A stretch of DNA of 64,000 nt from Notospermus geniculatus (GCA_002633025.1 NMRB01000148.1:149894-213893), one strand, 5' to 3'; positions 35,261 to 48,747 are shown, counted from the first letter of the stretch. The notes: generated by a model not told the origin, from the sequence alone. Program-made: numbers and translations.

Positions 35261-37272
35261 TACATGTATATCAGAAGAAATGTTCTGTGCTGAATCAAAT
35301 GATGTACATGTACAATGTAGTATTCATATGCTGATGTGAATTAAACCATGACGTGTTCCGCACTTCCGTTATGTTGAAGTACTGTACATGCATTGCTTTT
35401 TGATACATTGTACTTCCACATAGACTTCCATGTAATGTATGTGAGAAAAATATCGCAGACGCAAAAGTTGAGGCGAAGACATGCTTTGAATACATGTACT
35501 TGCTTTTTGATTGTATGCGTGAAGTAGTTTTTTTCCTTATCTTTTATCTCTCTACATCCTCCAGAAATGTATACCCCGTACGGACACGTTTATTTTGTAT
35601 GAGATAGGTACACTCCTTTGTCGATAGGAATGTCATCTTCCGAAGTGCATGTATTACGGCACGGCGACAAAGGAATAACATTCATGACATGCTCACGAGA
35701 AACCTGACTTGGAAACGATATTTGAATCCCGGCAAATACAGAAACGGATATTTTGACAACAGGACGGCGTCGCTTTGTTAGCCACGTTGTCCGAGAATGA
35801 CAACAACACTTTGGCCATGTGCTGGAGACGCCTGTTGGACGCATGCCCGGTGCCCCCGCACGATGGACGTGAGGAATCGGGTTCCGCAAAGAAAAAAACC
35901 CACAACTGTTGCAGACATTTTCGCAAGTTCACGCTGTTTCCTTTCTCTAAAAATTTCTCCAACCTCTTGTTTTCATTGGATTCTGAAAACTCATGACGGT
36001 TTGGTATTTTGTCACTGGCCAAGGCCATTTCGTCAAAAACTTTAGCCTGTGTATGAAAATTTCTGTAGTTTTCGTACGTGTCGTGGGAAAATCGTCCAAA
36101 CCCTCTCATTGGCGAGCCAAACTAGTTTTTGTAGCCTGCCATTGGTCAATGTGAATGTCTGTTGTTGGGAGAAAAATTGTTGCGAAACACGTAGCACGGG
36201 CTGACTTAGTTGGTATAATACGTTCAGTATTTCTTCGCGTACCAGGCCATAAACATCTACAAACATCAACAACATCACGCAGCGATCGATCTCATCTCCA
36301 CGCATTAAGTGGCTTCCCATCCCTAGCCTCAATCAACATTTATTAACATGTCCTTTACACACCACTTACCTCTCTTTAAAGCAATGCCACTAGAGCGAAG
36401 TGGGAAGTAGCCCGATACAGGATCCCGGGCCCCGTGGAGTAGACCCGGCACTCGCGGAAAGAGATCCAGACCGGCCGGGAGAGCTAATAGACTAATAAAG
36501 AAGTACACGGCTAAACATTCCCGCTACGACTCAAGATGGCGACAAGCCATTCCGCTATTCCTTCCTTCTTCCTATCCGTATCCGATTTCCTTTTCCTCTT
36601 CGAACCAATGCTTCTAGCAACCAATGAGAGTGGCTTTTGGTGGTGCGTCATTTTGATGCAGCCAATGGGAGGAGAGTATTCTAATGATTGCTGTGGTTTG
36701 TCGTGTTGATCGAATCTCTAGCCACGTACTTGTTGTGTAACTATTGGAGATGAAAGATAGGGTGGGGAAGGTTGGTTTTGCGAGGCTGCGGCTGCTGTTC
36801 TTGCTTACGTCTGAGAAGAGGATTGACAGAGCGCGGAACTGTGGTCGACTGCCGGTTGTCAACATCTTGTTGGGAGGGGCGGCATTGATTTGGTTCTCCA
36901 GTTAGTACGATGTGAAATTGGGAGAAAAATTATACCTCGTCGAAGTAATAACGTACAATTGCTTTGATAAAATTGTCATTGGGTCCGTGGGGACCAGAGA
37001 GCATCTGGTAAGTTCGTGTCACACACATGTACACATTGCTTACGGGTTAGGCATGCTTGATTATGTACTAACATGATAAGTGTTCCACTAGGTGGAAGTT
37101 AGCCTAATTTCAAGACCCTCTCTTGGTGTTATGGTACACATTTTCGAAGGGTGATCGGTAAAAATGGGCGGAATGATTCTCTGCAAGTTTTTTTGGTGAA
37201 GGCATTGTCAGACGATGCATCAAAATATCACTTGATTCCAACATAATGTAGGTGTGACTCAAAAATCTAGAT

Positions 37273-37464
37273 TTAAAGCGAATTGATATCGAAAAAAATT
37301 GATTTAGAAATAGAATTTGAAAGGGGACGAATTTTCAGGAAGAAATGTAAACAAACTTCTCCAGAATGTCAACAAAGAAATGTTCGTGCATTCTGATTGG
37401 CTGAAATTTTGTGTTTACAAACACCAGCCAAATGTAAATAAAATCCGCTATCAATTCGCTTTAA
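37273..37464. mobile_element. TTAA-flanked MITE, AGCGAATTGATATCG end
   Basis: 192 bp including TTAA on both sides. Interior contains GTGTTTACAAACACCAGCCA. The family member at 45832-46020 lies in the opposite orientation. Confidence 0.85.
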
Positions 37465-39613
37465 ATTGGAAATATATGATGGTGCTTTAGTTCACAGATT
37501 TTGTGTTGTGACGGTTGAAAATCGGACTCAGTCTCGTTCGATATGCGAGGACGAGATGTCTCTGACCTGCCTCGATCCACATCCTCGCCACCAAAAGGAT
37601 GATCTCAGTAGATTCCCATTGTCAAATCGGTTAAATTACACAATAACCTTTCCGCTTATGACTTTTAATTCGACCCCGGTGACAACGAAGGATGTAATTA
37701 CAATCTATTGGCACCGCCATCTTCGGGTTGTATTACCTGATGTTACGAGAAGAGAGAAAACACAACCGCTCCCGATAAGAGACGAGCTACAATTAGCCAA
37801 AATTACAGCCATAAATGCTTCAAAGATTCATAATTGAAGGGAAGAAAATGCGAAGATCGCGTGAAGAAAGTTCTCCGGACATACCACGTGAATGTCACGT
37901 GTTCATCACGTGGCCGGGTCAGTGTGTTGGTGCTGGGTTCGGTCGTTTGACGTTTCTTGCTCCATAGTGTCACTGCCCTCGGTGAAATTAACAAACCAAG
38001 GTGGTAATTAACAACGTCATCTCGTGGGTTCTGATTTCATTATGATAATTTGAACGAAGTTCTTTTGTTACCATGCGTTTACGCTTATCTCTATAACCCT
38101 TTTTATTCAAACCCCTGCTGGCTTACCGTATATTCTTTTTTGAAACGAAATTCCAGGGTGTGAAATATTCCAGGGCGTTTGGGCAGTTACCTCTGATGCC
38201 CCCGCCTGACTTTACACGTTTGCCTTGGTGCCCTCAGGTTGGCCTTTCATTATTTCAATTTCACGAAAATGCTGTGAGCAAAACTTGCCTACTTCGTCGA
38301 AGCCGACGTCATCCATTTGTATCATAACCGGTACGAAAGAATCGGAAGTCCTAGGCATGTAAATTCGAGACAATAGTCTGCTATTGTATGGCTATTGTTC
38401 GAATGGTCCTAGTGTCTATGGCCATCATCCTTATCCATATTGAGCAATAAAACCGGACTTAGATTCCTGGGGGACTTAGATTACTACCACACCGGCAAGG
38501 ATGGCTACGTAGAGATTTTCAACTTTCGTGGCATTGCTTACTTTCTTCTGTGATTCTGAAACGTGTACAAAAAGGAGATACATGTATACCTAAACCGGTT
38601 TTGCATGACTTTATTTGACTTAAATTAGTTTCTAAGGCATAAAAAGAGAAAATCTCTTGAAGAATATTGAGCGAACCTTTCAGCAAACTGTTCGCATATT
38701 CCGCGATTTCGCTGCTTCTTCGCTGTCAGGCTGAAGCACTGTTGATAATAATTATTCAAGACTTCAGACGTCAACTATTAATGACCAGACCCAATGAGGC
38801 ATAAGGTGCACCTTTACCTGCAGAGCAGTTATACGTCTCCGTAACGAGTGTATTGTTGTGGTTTTGAGAAAAGGAAAAGAAGTGGAAAATCTCGGCGTTC
38901 GCGTTGCTTCTTGCCGTCCTTTACGCGCTAACCAGGTGGAAACGAACGCCTTCAGAACGGGCTCCAGTTACGGGGCAGGGCGTTCAATATAACCGTAAGG
39001 CGTTCGCACTATAAGTTAATTAACAGGACAAAAATACGACAGTGACAGCCGATCAAATCTGGACAGTCGTTCAATGATTTGATGGCTAAACATGGTAACC
39101 TTATACATGAGCTAGAGTGACACCGCCGCGGCGTTATGAGAAAATTAGCTCTGTGATTTTGCCTTACATTTCGGAAGGTTAGTAATTTTCGCGGTTTGAT
39201 TTGACGGGGATTTTTTAAGGTTGAATCATATGAAATTTGAGGAGTGGTAGCTGTTACTATGGTCGAGATGGTGAATTTTGAATTTTAATGGCAGAGAAAG
39301 ATTCCTTTTAACTGCGATAATTACTACAGCGGTAGATCCTTGGAATCATTACATGTACAAGTAGAAATCCCAAAAAGGGTAAAAATTCCCTAAATTGAGA
39401 AGACAGGGAAAATTCCCCAATAGAAGTAGGTAAAAATCCTCCAAAAGGTATTTGGGCATTTCTCCCTTCTCACCTGTCTTCCTAATTGTGAATTTTGCCT
39501 TTGGGGATTTTTACCGTTGGGATTTTTTTTTTGGGGGGGGGGTATCTTTGACGGAGATTTTTTACCCGTGACCGTATCGTACAAGGTATCGCCCAACGTT
39601 TCTTGTACTGTAA

Positions 39614-39828
39614 ACTCCCACTTACCTGTCCCATTCCTGAACTCGGAAAAAATGACCAAATCCTAAGTTGAAGATATCGCACGCTCAGTCATTCTTTGCC
39701 AGGCTCGGGAGTGGGACAAGTAAATGGACAGGACATTACTGTTTCTGACCATACCCCCACCCCATTATCTTCAACTGAGGATTTGGTCATTTTTTCCGAG
39801 TTCAGGAATGGGAGAGGTAAGTGGGAGT
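39614..39828. repeat. Long inverted repeat
   Basis: Two arms of about 65-70 bases (ACTCCCACTTACCTGTCCCA and complement; GAACTCGGAAAAAATGACCA and complement) separated by about 85 bases. Ends inverted; no target duplication recognised. Confidence 0.75.
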
Positions 39829-42800
39829 TCAGAGTATTTTGAGATAAGGGACCATCCGAGTCCCAGGCATGTGCTAACCTCGAGGATGGTGGGAAAAATT
39901 GCAAGGAGATAAAGAGGGTCGGTGCTGTATGGAGTCCTAATGGAAAGATCGAACCCGACACACAGACGTATGCTCACCATGGAATATTTCCGTATGATCG
40001 TGCCCTGGGCCTTTTTGGGGGACATTGCAGTTTGTTAGCTGGGGAGATGGTCTTCAAGCTCAAGCTGCGTATTCTTTTTTACAGGAGGGTGAGTGCTCAT
40101 GGCATTATTCTTTGTTTACAATAGATTTAAAATAAATTGCAGCGAATCGCATGTGCTTTCTTTTCAATGGTCGTAACAATTTGTCAAGAGCCTCCTGAAT
40201 CAGTGTCGCCTCGTTCTGGGTCAACGCAGACGACTTTGTTTTGTAACTGCCACGCTCCAGAGTGGATGCTGCGTATGCCCATCAAATATCGTGATATTAT
40301 AATAATAAACAGTAATGAGGAAATTAATGAGGCTTTGTTTCCGCATAAAATATCCTCCGTTTCGGCCGCGTTTTAGTTTTTGCGGAACCCGACTCAAGTT
40401 GGCGGGAAGCCACGACTGCGCGTGCCGGCGCCGCACGGGCTCCGCTTGCGCAGATCAAGCAGTCACGTGTCTATCCGCTACCGTATTGATAATAACGGCA
40501 TAGGGGGAGCTCTGATGTGACTAGGTTGGGAATTTGTTGAAATTGGAAGACGGGAAACAGCACGCCCCGTCTTCCTATGAGTTTAATTAACGGAGTTCGC
40601 AGTGTGGCGGGACAACCTCCCTGGCCTCTAGCAGTGATCGTCTCAGCTATAATTGGACCCAAACCCCTGATTAGTTAATCAGACAATTATTGAATCAGTT
40701 TTGCGTTTAGCAATGTTTGAGCCCAAGGCGTATTATTATCCAAACCATTATTTTCTATGACTATAGATATAAAGACACGACAGCGCTGGGTCGTGGTATA
40801 TCGGCGAAGAGACAAAACCTCTATTTTGGATTCCAACTCTAATAGCGTATACTCGTTATAGAGTTCAATACGTCATTTATTTTGATTGTATTGGCTTCTT
40901 CGGAACGCGCAGTGCGTCCAATTATTTATTGCTAAGAAATCAGGGGATCGCTTGAGCATCCTATCAGGACACGGTTGGTGGGACATAGAATCCTATCATC
41001 CACTTAGATCTTCACTCCTCCACCAACCATAATGATCATCATACCTTTATTATGATAGAAATAGCTGGAGTAATTAGTGGAGGAGCCATGAATTGGTCTT
41101 AATAAGACGAGAAGGTTGATGAACCGCAACATCACTTGAATAGGACCTGTAACGAGATCATTAGACCGACAGCCCATGGAGTGTCGCTTATAACATCAAC
41201 AATATTGCACCAACAATGACAATGTTATACTCTCAATGGTTTATGGGATAAATTTCACCTCTGATTTCTCAATTTCTTATTGGTTCAATTGTTGAAAATG
41301 TCTGGAGAATGAAAGTTTTTTTTTTTTAATTTCTTGTTTTCTTGTGGGTTTTGTTCGTAAATCGCAACTACCACCTGGGCTTGTAACTTGAACACGTCTT
41401 CTTTCCATTCTTGGTATTAAGGGTTGATCTTGTTTTTCTGCCATCCACGCCCTGATGGTCCAAGTCACATTCCCCTAACTCCTTGTGACTTTGAAACGTC
41501 TCCTTTAGATGATGAACCGTGATAGGCGCATTAGTGTCTCATTCAATTAATGCAGGCTCACCAACCAGGAATCCCAGAACAGGAAATGGTAGACATGCGT
41601 AGAAAGCATGGCCTAATGGCTGAAGCAGGCGAGCGGGTCGGTATGAAACCAGAACGCCTTGGGCGGTGGAACGAAACCCTTTTTCTAATGTGTTGATGCT
41701 GGGGAGGAAATGCACTGTCATCGGTGACAAGGGAGAACGGAGAAAGAGGAAGGTTTCATCTTCAGTCGGCAATGGTTCGTTTGATATGCGAGACATACGG
41801 TTTTTCACCTTCCTTTTGTATGCGTCCTCCATTTGGAGAGCACGTTAGCTAAGAATCCACACCTCCGCATAGAACGGTGAAAGAACCTCAAAGTGCCTTT
41901 ATGTCTTAAGAGTCGAATTTCTGAAAAAACTAGGCGTCTAGTTATTTTTGTGTTTTCCCCGCATTTCTGTCGAACAAATGTAAAAGTGACAAAGTTCATT
42001 TTGCGGTAATTGAGAAGTGTCATGATATAAAATTTCTGCCATCGCTTGCCGCGATTTCAATGGGGATTTTTCTTTTAAAATGTGCACCGCATAATGGGGA
42101 TATTTTTAAAAAAGATCAGTACGTATATGTTGTAGGTGATTTTATACCTATGAAATGCGAGACTTTTTTTCTTTGGGCTGTATGATAAAAGTTACATCAG
42201 GTTTTACTCATAACTCGTCAAATGCTATTTTCAACAATTTCAGACGAACGAGAAAAATATTTTTTCTTAAATTATAAGGAATTTGAGTTCAGCAGCTCGC
42301 CTTTAAAGTGTCAAAGTTGATGATAAAGTGCTTAGGTGAAAGCAATGACACAAACCAACAAACAAGAAACTTATGAAGTTTTAGAAAAACGTTCTTACAA
42401 AATAGTGGTAAAATAAAACGGCGCGAAATTTTGTTGCGCTGACTGACTGGGAGGGTCTACAAAATTAGGCCTACCAGCACTCGTTGTCCGGCGTCGCTTT
42501 TGTGCTTGGAGAAAAGGCACTGTTGCAAGAACTCAAAACTTTTCTGTATGAAAACGATTAAATTTCCGAGATTGTATCCGAACAGTTTTCCATACAAGCT
42601 GACAAGTAGAGTTCTTATGTGACATCACTATTTGCTAAACCAGTGTAACCGCGACCTGGGACGAAAGAGATTTCAACTATATTATTGCCCAGTATAATAT
42701 GTCAAATCTGTACAGATCTTTTGACACCATATTATTCGAACTTTATTGTCATCTTCGGAGAAAAAAAGGGACAACCTATGTACTGTACCGAACGAACCTT

Positions 42801-44143
42801 TCCAGGGACTCTTACAATGGATGACGTGGGTCCTGTGTACTGCTTCGTACCGATGCACGTGCATTTCTTTAAAAACGTTCTGCAACCATTACATCAATGC
42901 ATTGAAGTGTGTTTTGAATTTCTCATTTTTCATCTATAAGATTTGAAACATGATATGCACGGTAGAAACATTGAGAACTTTTCATTTAGGTCCCGTCGAG
43001 TTGTGACAGTGTCCAATGTAAATGTACTACAAAATTTAAAGTAAAAGCATTTGCTAGCTTTTATAAATACCAGCCATTGTGAAAGCATCCTTATTCCACC
43101 CCGCAGGCATCTCTCTGATTCCCTCGAGGACCTGTCCTCCGATCATATAACGACGATGGATATCCCGCGGGCTATCATATCGGTGTTAAATAGATTTTTA
43201 TGGTTATTGCAGTTATTAAGTCATTTGTCTGTGCGTTCATCATCTCACTACGATGATAAATGTGGATGATAGTCATGGCAGGGTATGTTAACAGCAGGAA
43301 CAATAGAAATTTGCGACTTTAGTATAGTTTAGTCATTCATTAGTTGTACGATTGGTACAGCATGAAGTTCCTTTTTTGTCGTCTGTTTGAAGTGTTGGTG
43401 AATCTTTTTCTCTCATCGGGTTCAATGGACATCAGAAATGTCGAAATATCAATCCGGATTCCATACGTATCGAAATCGCTGGCGCGGATCCAAAGGGGGC
43501 GCCCCCTTTTGGCCAAAAAATCTGTAAAATCGACCGTGAAATTCTGGAATTTGGAGCAATTAATCATTGAAATTCGCCGCAGATTTCAATGTTCCTAGCA
43601 CAGTGCGCCCCCTCTTTTCCCAAATCCTGGCCGACCCGCCCCTCAATCGTAGGCCTACTGGTATTTGTAGGTCAGAAAAATGACCCAGTTATCAGGTCGT
43701 CCGCTTAAATCGACATCTTCCTCACTAAGCGAAACTATTTCCAAGACAGCAAAGATAGAGATATCTATTTTTGATGAAAGTTATTATTTACTACCAAGAC
43801 GATGCTGGCATTTGACAGCTCCAACGGTCCTGCACCTTTCCAATAGACGGCGCTGGTGGTTATACATTTCCGATATGCTTTCTGTTCTGAACACGTGTCG
43901 CATCCACTTCGGTTGACTCGTCTTCTTCGATCGTATACTGAGTATAGGTTTTCCATAAACAGAAATGATGGACGAGGGCAAAGCTTGTGAGGGGGAATTT
44001 CATGCTCGGCAACCTTGTTGCCTGATGCCCTCCGTGTTCGTCTGATGAACTGGCATGCCTTTTCTACCATTTTATTCGATTTTTTCTGAGGTGGTCTGTT
44101 CTCTGTTCCCCATGGAGCAGCCACACGTCAGAACTAACGCTGC

Positions 44144-44452
44144 GTGTACACTGGCAAAAGGGACTTTTGGCAAAGCTCCGTATCGTTGGTCCGTGTCACG
44201 TATGACGTATCGAGTTAATGCATTTTCTATCGCGATACGGATCGACGATACGGCACCTTGCCAAAAGCCCCTAATATTTTTTCCAGAATTTGAACAACAT
44301 TCATGATCAGCACGATCTTTTGATCCTATATCCACTCAGGCTGCCAACAAATTATGGCAACACTTGAACAACGTGTTGGAAAACTCACCAGACACATTTG
44401 CCCAACACACAGTGGTTGTTACCCTGAATGTTGGAAAAATGTTCCCAGTGTA
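44144..44452. mobile_element. TIR element GTGTACACTGG, uninterrupted copy
   Basis: Left end GTGTACACTGGCAAAAGG; right end ends CCCAGTGTAC. D2 keeps a better right end (TTGCCAGTGTACAC), a perfect complement of the left. Related sequence at about 61265-61675 shares ATTTGAACAACATGTTGG. Confidence 0.6.
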
Positions 44453-45009
44453 CTCAGTCCTTAACAGCCATAGCTTTGTTTTTGGACCTGAAAAAACATC
44501 TTTTTTTTTAACCAATAACGGACTTGAACTCGAATATTCATCATTAAAGATTTCAAATATCTTTTATTTTCAATATATAACAGTCGTTCATAGTACTGTT
44601 AGTTTTAAGCACCACTTTTGTGAAAAATATACCGATTTAAATACAATGCACGTGGCCAGAAACTTACTGAACATAAACGAGATGTTATAACATTATTTTT
44701 GGAATAAAATTACAATTTTGTCTTGTTGTTTACAGAAATGTACAGTGGAAAATACCGAAAGAAAAATGTCCATGCGTTTCAAACGTTTTGCTCATTAAGT
44801 GGAAAATCTTTCAAAGGCTTGCTCTTCTCAACATTAAATTCTTACTGCCAGCGCATAGCGTCAAAAAAGACAACAATTTTCGAAATGGATGTTACTTTTT
44901 TTTTCATTTTCGACGACTTTCGGATATCTTTTCTCCAGATTTCCGCCAGTACACCTCGTGTTCATGTCGATTACACATTGAACATAATGATATTGCTGAA
45001 AATCACCGT

Positions 45010-45095
45010 TCATGTACATACATTACATCATGTACATACATTACATGTACATGTATGATGTACATGTGTGATGTACATTGCATGTACATGTATGT
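45010..45095. repeat. ACATGTACATGT simple repeat
   Basis: Alternating TACATGTACATG and TACATTACATG words; shorter in D2 (48543-48592). Confidence 0.7.
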
Positions 45096-45162
45096 TAAAA
45101 ATAGCAGAGCAAGAAAATATGGACATTTCCCTTCCCGGGTATATTCCCAATTAACGTTTAGG

Positions 45163-45252
45163 CATCTTGGACATAAGGCCACATTCTTGAGTGTAGTCGT
45201 TGCACTAGATCAGCTTGCATCTCTGCGGGTTCGAACCCCCGTAAGCCGTGGC
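45163..45252 (+). repeat. tRNA-like/SINE-like fragment
   Basis: GCGGGTTCGAACCCCCG forms a T arm with a B box, preceded by AGTGTAGTCGTTGCACTAG as a weak A box. Same in D2 at 48658-48747. Confidence 0.4.
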
Positions 45253-45831
45253 CAATATCCTTCACAATACAACAATCATTAAGTACAAGCACAGGAAAGA
45301 AAAAAACTACATGATGTAAACGATCCCATTTCTCCAAGCCTTGTTCTAATACCAATTCCAAGAGTACACCTTTGCCAGCATTTGTCTGTGTATTTAACAG
45401 AATGATAGAGAGACAGTTCATTTAGTGTCATTGAGGGTAATGTGTAATTGCTCTGGGATCTGACAAGTTTAATACTTAATACTACCGGTACTACCTAAGC
45501 CTCAACTAAAAATGCAGAAACTGTGGCCCGCTAGTTTTATTGGGAGATACACCAAAATCGCTGTTGTAAGATCATGGAAACCTGGCTTTGCCATTGGGAT
45601 CTATAGCTCTTGCAATAATATCATTTCAAAAGCGTCCGAGTCAGTGTCTGGACTTCGATTCGACAAAGGCCTGCTGTGTGTCAGCAGTCAGCAGTACCGG
45701 CCATCACCAACAGGAGAAGCTGGACTCAAGCAGTGCCAGCCCCATGTGACCTTACAACTACGATTTTGGTGTATGACAAAGCAGGCCAATACATCACCGT
45801 TACCGCTCCAATCTAAATGCCCGAGCAGTTT

Positions 45832-46020
45832 TTAAAGCGAATCGACGGCGGATTCTGTTTACATTTGGCTGGTGTTTGTAAACACAAAATTCAGCCAATC
45901 AGAATGCACGAAAATTTCTTTGTTGACATTCTGGAGAAGTTTGTTTACATTTTTTTGAAAATTCGTCCCCTTTCAAATTCTATTTCTAAATCAAATTTTT
46001 TCGCTTTCGATTCGCTTTAA
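45832..46020. mobile_element. TTAA-flanked MITE, D1 only
   Basis: Ends AGCGAATCG and CGATTCGCT. D2 reads AGTTTTTAAGCATTCC with a single TTAA (49300-49303), a perfect empty site. Confidence 0.9.
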
Positions 46021-46262
46021 GCATTCCAATAGGAGGCATCTTTGAAAGGAAACATACTGTACATGTAAGTTTAATTCCAACAACAATCCATTATTTCCCA
46101 ATTGACAGTTTGAGGCTTTTTTTAATAGACTAGACACACATCTTAGAAATAAAATGCAGAATACGTTCAGTGAATTATTCCAAATCGGTGATGGCAAACA
46201 AGTATTAAATGCAATTCATCCTCTTGATAGCTGTAAACAGCATTGTAAAGCGTGGTAAAGAC

Positions 46263-46493
46263 ATCACTAAAGCCCCAGTCACATATCCACTCCGGGGCCC
46301 GTACGGCGAGTAAAAACAGAAATTTTGGCCAATTTCTACGGTGCCCGGTTTGATCCAGCCTACTTTCCGCCTATCTATTGAGGCGATTTCGGCATGATTC
46401 ATCTTAGATCCGAGTTTCAGTCTCTAAAATCCGCAGCAAGCCGCTGGGTGGGGAAAATCGTACGGGGCCCGGTGCATTATTGTGACCTAGGCT
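46263..46493. mobile_element. MITE at the exact D1/D2 junction
   Basis: Ends AGCCCCAGTCACAT and ATTGTGACCTAGGCT, inner arms GGGGCCCGTACG / CGTACGGGGCCC, with TAA on both sides. D1 homology stops at its left edge and D2 homology starts at its right edge. Confidence 0.75.
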
Positions 46494-46910
46494 TAAGCGA
46501 AACTATTCCAGGACAGCAAAGATAGAGATATCTATTTTTGATGAAAGTTATTATTTACTACCAAGACGATGCTGGCATTTGACAGCTCCAACGGTCCTGC
46601 ACCTTTCCAATAGACGGCGCTGGTGGTTATACATTTCCGATATGCTTTCTGTTCTGAACACGTGTCGCATCCGCTTCGGTTGACGCATCTTCTTCGATCG
46701 TATACTGAGTATAGGTTTTCCATAGAAATGATGGAAGAGGGCAAAGCTTGTGAGGGGGGAATTTCATGCTCTGCAACCTTGCCTGATGCCCTCCGTGTTC
46801 GTCTGATGAATTGGCATGCCTTTTCTACCGGGCCATTTTATTCGATTTTTTCTGAGGTGGTCTGTTCTCTGTTCCCCCATGGAGCAGCCACACGTCAGAA
46901 CTAACGCTGC

Positions 46911-47983
46911 GTGTACACTGGCAAAAGGGACTTTTGGCAAGACTCCGTATCGTTGGTCCGTGTCACGTATGACGTATCGAGTTAATGCATTTTCTATCGC
47001 GATACGGATCGACGATACGGCACCTTGCCAAAAGTCCCTAACATTTTTTTCCAAAAGGGGCTGGAAGGTGAAAAATCAAAAAGTCCAGTTCTGCGCCCGT
47101 AAGTCATACAGACTTCAAACTTGCAGGGATGATACATTATAGGGTGGAGACATCACTTTTGGGTAACATGGAATAATTGCATGGTTATGACCTAATTAAA
47201 TTAAACAATGGATTTTTCACCTGCAGAAAAATCTGTGAAAATGATGTTATATTTTGGCAAGAACGGGTAGGCAGTTTAAGCAGGGGCTTATCTTTGGATT
47301 AAAACCCTAACATTTAAAAAAAATATTTTGTTTTTATGAAAAAAGGGCTTTGAAGAAGTCACCACTTTGGGTGTAAACCATGGATAGAAGACCCAAATAT
47401 TCTTGCCATAATCAGCACACCATAACACTGACATAACACTTCACAGAATGTGGGTCAGGCCTAGGAAAAGGGACAGGTCCATTCAGTTGTTAGTCAATTT
47501 TTATCATGAGTGGCCTAACCAGAGGTGTTGGCAATCAGGGCTATTGTCACCTTTTCATTCACTGATTCACTAGCCTGGTCTCACCTAGTCTGAAAGGAAA
47601 TGACTGGCAAAGATTATGCAACCCACCCCCATGGATGGTCAATAAAGCCCTATTCCCTGACTATTGAACTCGGCATCATAAGGTCAAGTCAGAAATGGAT
47701 AAGCGTGGGTCACTGGAGTGTTTTTCTTTTCATTTTTGTTATGGACATTCCAACCATTACTCATATCCCCTCTTACAGGCGCAGAACTGGACTTTTTGAA
47801 TTTTCACCTTCCAGCCCCTTTGAACAACATTCATGATCAGCACGATCTTTTGATCCTATATCCACTCAGGCTGCCAACAAATTATGGCAACACTTGAACA
47901 ACATGTTGGAAAACTCACCAGACACATTTGCCCAACACAGTGGTTGTTACCCTGAATGTTGGAAAAATTTTGCCAGTGTACAC
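46911..47983. mobile_element. TIR element GTGTACACTGGCAA, copy interrupted by another element
   Basis: Perfect 14-bp TIRs at the outer ends, with a 766-bp element nested at 47055-47820. Confidence 0.7.
47055..47820. mobile_element. 766-bp non-autonomous TIR element nested in D2
   Basis: TIRs of about 40 bp: AAGGGGCTGGAAGGTGAAAA, then AAAAAGTCCAGTTCTGCGCC, mirrored at the right end. D1 lacks it and reads TTTTTTCCAGAATTTGAACA. No transposase frame. Target duplication unclear. Confidence 0.85.
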
Positions 47984-48657
47984 AGTCCTTAACAGCCATA
48001 GCTTTGTTTTTGGACCTGAACAAACATCTTTTTTTTAATCAATAACGAACTTGAACTCGAATATTCATCATTAAAGATTTCAAATATCTTTTATTTTCAA
48101 TATATAACAGTCGTTCATAGTACTGTTAGTTTTAAGCACCACTTTTGTGAAAAATATACCGATTTAAATACAATGCACGTGGCCAGAAACTTACTGAACA
48201 TAAACGAGATGTTATAACATTATTTTTGGAATAAAATTACAATTTTGTCTTGTTGTTTACAGAAATGTACAGTGGAAAATACCGAAAGAAAAATGTCCAT
48301 GCATTTCAAACTTTTTGCTAATTAAGTAGAAAATCGTTCAAAGGCTTGCTCTTCTCAACATTAAATTCTTACTGCGAGCGCATAGCGTCAAAAAAGACAA
48401 CAATTTTCGAAATGGATGTTACTTTTTTTCATTTTCGACGACTTTCGGATATCTTTTCTCCAGATTTCCGTCATTACACCATTTACACCTCGTGTTCATG
48501 TCGATTAAACATTGATCATAATGATATTGCTGAAAATCACCGTTCATGTACATTACATGTACATGTATGACGTACATTGCATGTACATGTATATTAAAAA
48601 TAGCAGAGCAAGAAAATATGGACATTTCCCTTCCCCGGTATATCCCAATTAACGTTT

Positions 48658-48747
48658 AGGCATCTTGGACATAAGGCCACATTCTTGAGTGTAGTCGTTG
48701 CACTAGATCAGCTTGCATCTCTGCGGGTTCGAACCCCCGTAAGCCGT
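48658..48747 (+). repeat. tRNA-like/SINE-like fragment, D2 copy
   Basis: Matches 45163-45252. Confidence 0.4.

Larger units (their letters stand above)
33474..35955. repeat. Block C2: second copy of the second duplicated segment
   Basis: Begins immediately after an N. Lacks the hairpin insertion of C1 but has an extra AT-rich stretch at about 34800-35140 next to an ACATGTACATG microsatellite. Confidence 0.9.
35956..43724. other. Single-copy non-coding region, no gene recognised
   Basis: Holds a TTAA MITE (37273-37464), an inverted repeat (39614-39828), a YY1-type TCAAGATGGCGAC at about 36532 downstream of a GC-rich patch (36425-36485), and a stretch at 43030-43080 resembling the MITE at 61319. 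Open frames of 119-138 codons exist, but none shows a domain, splice context or copy-to-copy conservation. Confidence 0.4.
43725..46262. repeat. Block D1: first copy of a third duplicated segment
   Basis: Starts at AAGCGAAACTAT and ends at AAAGCGTGGTAAAGA; collinear with 46494-49554. Includes a TIR element (44144-44452), an ACATGTA microsatellite (45010-45095), a tRNA-like stretch and the TTAA MITE 45832-46020. The 164-codon frame at 44788-45282 is driven by the microsatellite and is interrupted in D2. Confidence 0.9.

Noticed and set aside
37466-37837. 123-codon plus-strand frame
   Set aside because: No domain recognised, starts beside a MITE, and no second exon or splice context was found; left as non-coding.
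43765-44124. 119-codon minus-strand frame as a transposase remnant
   Set aside because: D2 copy carries a frameshift in it and I see no transposase motif.
44788-45282. 164-codon frame in D1
   Set aside because: Its C-terminal half is translated ACATGT microsatellite and a tRNA-like fragment, and the D2 copy breaks the frame.
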